Positions 40,493 to 42,128 of a stretch of 42,128 nucleotides of DNA are shown piece after piece (position 1 is the stretch's first letter; each line of letters begins with the position of its first letter). The stretch spans positions 1 through 42,128 of the forward strand of contig CAZUEO010000021.1 of the NCBI GenBank assembly GCA_964619675.1, written 5' to 3'. Made by a program: the position numbers and the translations under genes. This DNA is from JAPLMW01 sp964619675 (GTDB lineage Bacteria > Planctomycetota > Phycisphaerae > Sedimentisphaerales > UBA12454). Below the pieces are notes generated by a model that saw nothing but the letters and a program-made list of their open reading frames with translations, was not told the DNA's origin and made no database searches.

Positions 40493-41830
40493 ATGCTGCT
40501 GATTGTACTTCTTGTCATCAGTGTGCTTTTTATTGTCATCTCGACAAGTAAGTTTCACTTCCATCCCTTTCTTGCCCTTTTATTTGCCGCAGTCGGATTC
40601 GGCTTGTTTGCCCGGATGCCGCTTGGCGAAATTGTGAACTCGATTAATGACGGTTTCGGCAAAACTCTTGGCAGCATTGGAATTGTAATCATTGCCGGAG
40701 TTATAATCGGGACATTTCTCGAACATTCAGGCGGAGCCTTTCGGATAGCCGAAAGAATATTAAGAATTATCGGTGAAAAACATGTCCCTCTGGCAATGGG
40801 TATTATCGGCTACTTTGTTTCGATACCTGTTTTTGCCGATTCCGGTTTCGTTATTCTTACGCCATTGAACAGGGCACTGGCCAAGAAGGCTAAAATATCC
40901 TTGGTTGGACCGGCGATAGCTTTGGCTGTTGGCCTTACCGCTACACATTGCCTCGTGCCGCCGACGCCGGGGCCTATCGCAGCAGCAGGTATACTCGGCG
41001 CCGACCTTGGATTGGTGATTTTCTTCGGCCTGATTGTTAGCTCATTTGCACTTATAGTCGGCTGGTTATTCGCTACGAAATTCGCCTCGAAGATTTATAT
41101 AGACCCCAGTCCTGAGCTTTCTGAAGAAGATATAGAAGCCAGACTGAAAGAGGCTCCATCGGCGTTTAAGGCAATGACTCCAATTATGGTTCCGATTTTT
41201 TTAATCGTGATTAAATCTGTTTCTGATTTTCCGACGCATCCTTTTGGTCAGGGCAATTTGAAGAGTATTGTAAGCTTTATTGGAGAGCCGGTTATCGCGT
41301 TACTTATCGGAGTGCTTCTGGCCTTTCGGCTTCCGAAAAAGCTTAATATGCATATGTTATCCACCACCGGATGGATTGGCCAGGCCATGTTAAACGCGGC
41401 CCTGATAATAATGATTACCGGAGCCGGAGGAGCCTTTGGAATGGTTCTGCGGAATTCACCTATTGCCGATGTTATTGGCGATACTCTGTCGAAAGCTAAC
41501 CTGGGCATTTGGCTTCCGTTTATTATCGCTGCTGCCATAAAGACCGCCCAGGGCTCGTCGACGGTTGCGCTTATTACAACTGCATCTTTAATGGCGCCGT
41601 TAATGTCATCTTTGGGATTTGAGGGCGGAGTTGCCAAGGCCCTGGTCGTATTATCCGTAGGGGCCGGTTCGATGGTTGTTTCCCACGCGAATGACAGCTT
41701 TTTCTGGGTCGTTACGCAAATGTCCAGGATGGATGTCAAAACCGGTTACAAGACCCATACCTGTGCCACATTAATTATAGGTATAACTTCGATTCTGACC
41801 ATTTGGGTCATCAGCTTGATTATCTTGTAA
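40493..41830 (+). CDS. GntP-family sugar-acid:proton symporter
   Basis: This 445-residue inner-membrane carrier has about 12 hydrophobic segments, the GntP-family text LALLFAAVGFGLFARMPLGEIVNSINDGFGKTLGSIG near the start (split by family variation), PVFADSGFVIL, HCLVPPTPGPIAAAGILGADLG and KTAQGSSTVALIT. Family members import gluconate, idonate, glycerate or related acids with protons. It ends the operon that begins at 36756 and follows the GarR-like gene by 15 bases. It shows that the pathway starts from an outside acid sugar. Confidence 0.94.
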   Translation: MLLIVLLVISVLFIVISTSKFHFHPFLALLFAAVGFGLFARMPLGEIVNSINDGFGKTLGSIGIVIIAGVIIGTFLEHSGGAFRIAERILRIIGEKHVPLAMGIIGYFVSIPVFADSGFVILTPLNRALAKKAKISLVGPAIALAVGLTATHCLVPPTPGPIAAAGILGADLGLVIFFGLIVSSFALIVGWLFATKFASKIYIDPSPELSEEDIEARLKEAPSAFKAMTPIMVPIFLIVIKSVSDFPTHPFGQGNLKSIVSFIGEPVIALLIGVLLAFRLPKKLNMHMLSTTGWIGQAMLNAALIIMITGAGGAFGMVLRNSPIADVIGDTLSKANLGIWLPFIIAAAIKTAQGSSTVALITTASLMAPLMSSLGFEGGVAKALVVLSVGAGSMVVSHANDSFFWVVTQMSRMDVKTGYKTHTCATLIIGITSILTIWVISLIIL

Positions 41831-41862
41831 TGTACTGCATCCCACACAGACAAAAATAACAA

Positions 41863-41935
41863 TGGGCGATACAGGATTCGAACCTGTGACCCGCTGATTA
41901 AGAATCAGCTGCTCTACCAGCTGAGCTAATCGCCC
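41863..41935 (-). tRNA. tRNA-Lys (anticodon CTT)
   Basis: The 73-base cloverleaf has acceptor GGGCGAT/ATCGCCC, D arm TAGCTCAGCTGGTAGAGC, anticodon stem GCTGA/TCAGC with loop TTCTTAA, and T arm ACAGG/CCTGT. The anticodon CTT reads AAG. CCA is not encoded. Confidence 0.97.
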
Positions 41936-42054
41936 GTAAAATAAACAGGCAGTTTACAGCTTACAGCCTGATTTTGCAAGTGCCTTAACGCATCCCTTAG
42001 CGGAAAATTCATCATTACCTTAATACTTGCAAAACTGCCCTAAAATCTGTAAAG

Positions 42055-42060
42055 TATAAT
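42055..42060 (+). promoter_or_regulatory. -10 element of the terminal tRNA gene
   Basis: A perfect TATAAT ends 15 bases before the tRNA 5' end. No good -35 lies at 16-18 bases; the nearest, TTGCAA at 42027-42032, is 22 bases away. Confidence 0.4.
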
Positions 42061-42075
42061 GATTATGAATACTAT

Positions 42076-42128
42076 GGCGGCGTAGCTCAGCTGGTTAGAG
42101 CATGGGATTCATAAGCCCAGGGTCGTCG
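42076..42128 (+). tRNA. tRNA with CAT anticodon (elongator Met or Ile2), truncated by the window end
   Basis: The first 53 bases are visible: acceptor GGCGGCG, D arm TAGCTCAGCTGGTTAGAGC and anticodon loop TTCATAA. The D arm and 5' acceptor do not look like the initiator tRNA. The anticodon stem as read (TGGGA against GCCCA) has one mismatch. The T arm is outside the window, so Met and lysidine-modified Ile cannot be separated. Confidence 0.85.

Noticed and set aside
1700..41965. GTTTACAGCTTACAG seen near 1701 and near 41950
   Set aside because: Only two copies, and a 15-base match is close to chance expectation for this window size.

Overview
The window reads as a chromosomal segment of a Gram-negative planctomycete, most likely class Phycisphaerae (Sedimentisphaerales-like). 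The basis is inference from content: two secreted proteins end in the dockerin-like repeats (a 'D...DLxDFAxLAxxWL' pattern) that are common in that group, one giant protein combines BACON-like, LamG and subtilase modules, and lipid A/LPS genes are present. No phage, IS element or CRISPR array was seen.

Layout. 1-1683: a TPR protein (-) and its flank. 1684-2483: a non-coding stretch with a promoter-like site, a 34-codon MEDS-domain remnant and a strong intrinsic terminator 14 nt before the next gene. 2484-8439 (+): a signalling block with a 1392-aa CheB-CheR-PAS-histidine kinase fusion and four stand-alone receiver proteins, the last two a tandem duplication. 8464-9209 (-): a fifth receiver protein and an unknown 88-aa protein. 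9318-10109 (+): a small soluble histidine kinase. 10084-11502 (-): a PBP4-type carboxypeptidase. 11585-11746: a candidate small RNA with its own consensus promoter and terminator.

11816-21698 (+) is a 10-kb co-directional cluster: pyrK, pyrD, a 102-aa unknown, a DUF167 protein, a transglutaminase-like/TPR lipoprotein-size secreted protein, an AsmA-like membrane protein, mnmA, a family-9 glycosyltransferase, lpxD, lpxI and a Kdo-kinase-like gene. Several units inside it have a -10 box only 8-11 nt before the ATG and no Shine-Dalgarno sequence, which suggests leaderless mRNAs. 21685-25858 (-) is the classical thrS-infC-rpmI-rplT-pheS translation cluster, with infC starting at a rare AUC codon and pheT absent. 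A HAD phosphatase (-), an FHA protein (+) and tRNA-Val (-) follow.

27545-33790 (-) is the giant secreted subtilase. tRNA-Ser (-), a glycerate kinase (+) and a second dockerin-like secreted protein (-) come next. 36756-41830 (+) is a tight operon of a split transketolase, a zinc alcohol dehydrogenase, a GarR-type beta-hydroxyacid dehydrogenase and a GntP-family permease, which looks like a sugar-acid catabolic unit of unknown substrate. The window ends with tRNA-Lys (-) and a truncated tRNA with a CAT anticodon (+).

Most worth a second look: the candidate sRNA at 11620-11746, the terminator-controlled leader of the chemosensory kinase, the leaderless promoters, the TTTAGCCGTC repeat family, and the split-transketolase operon.
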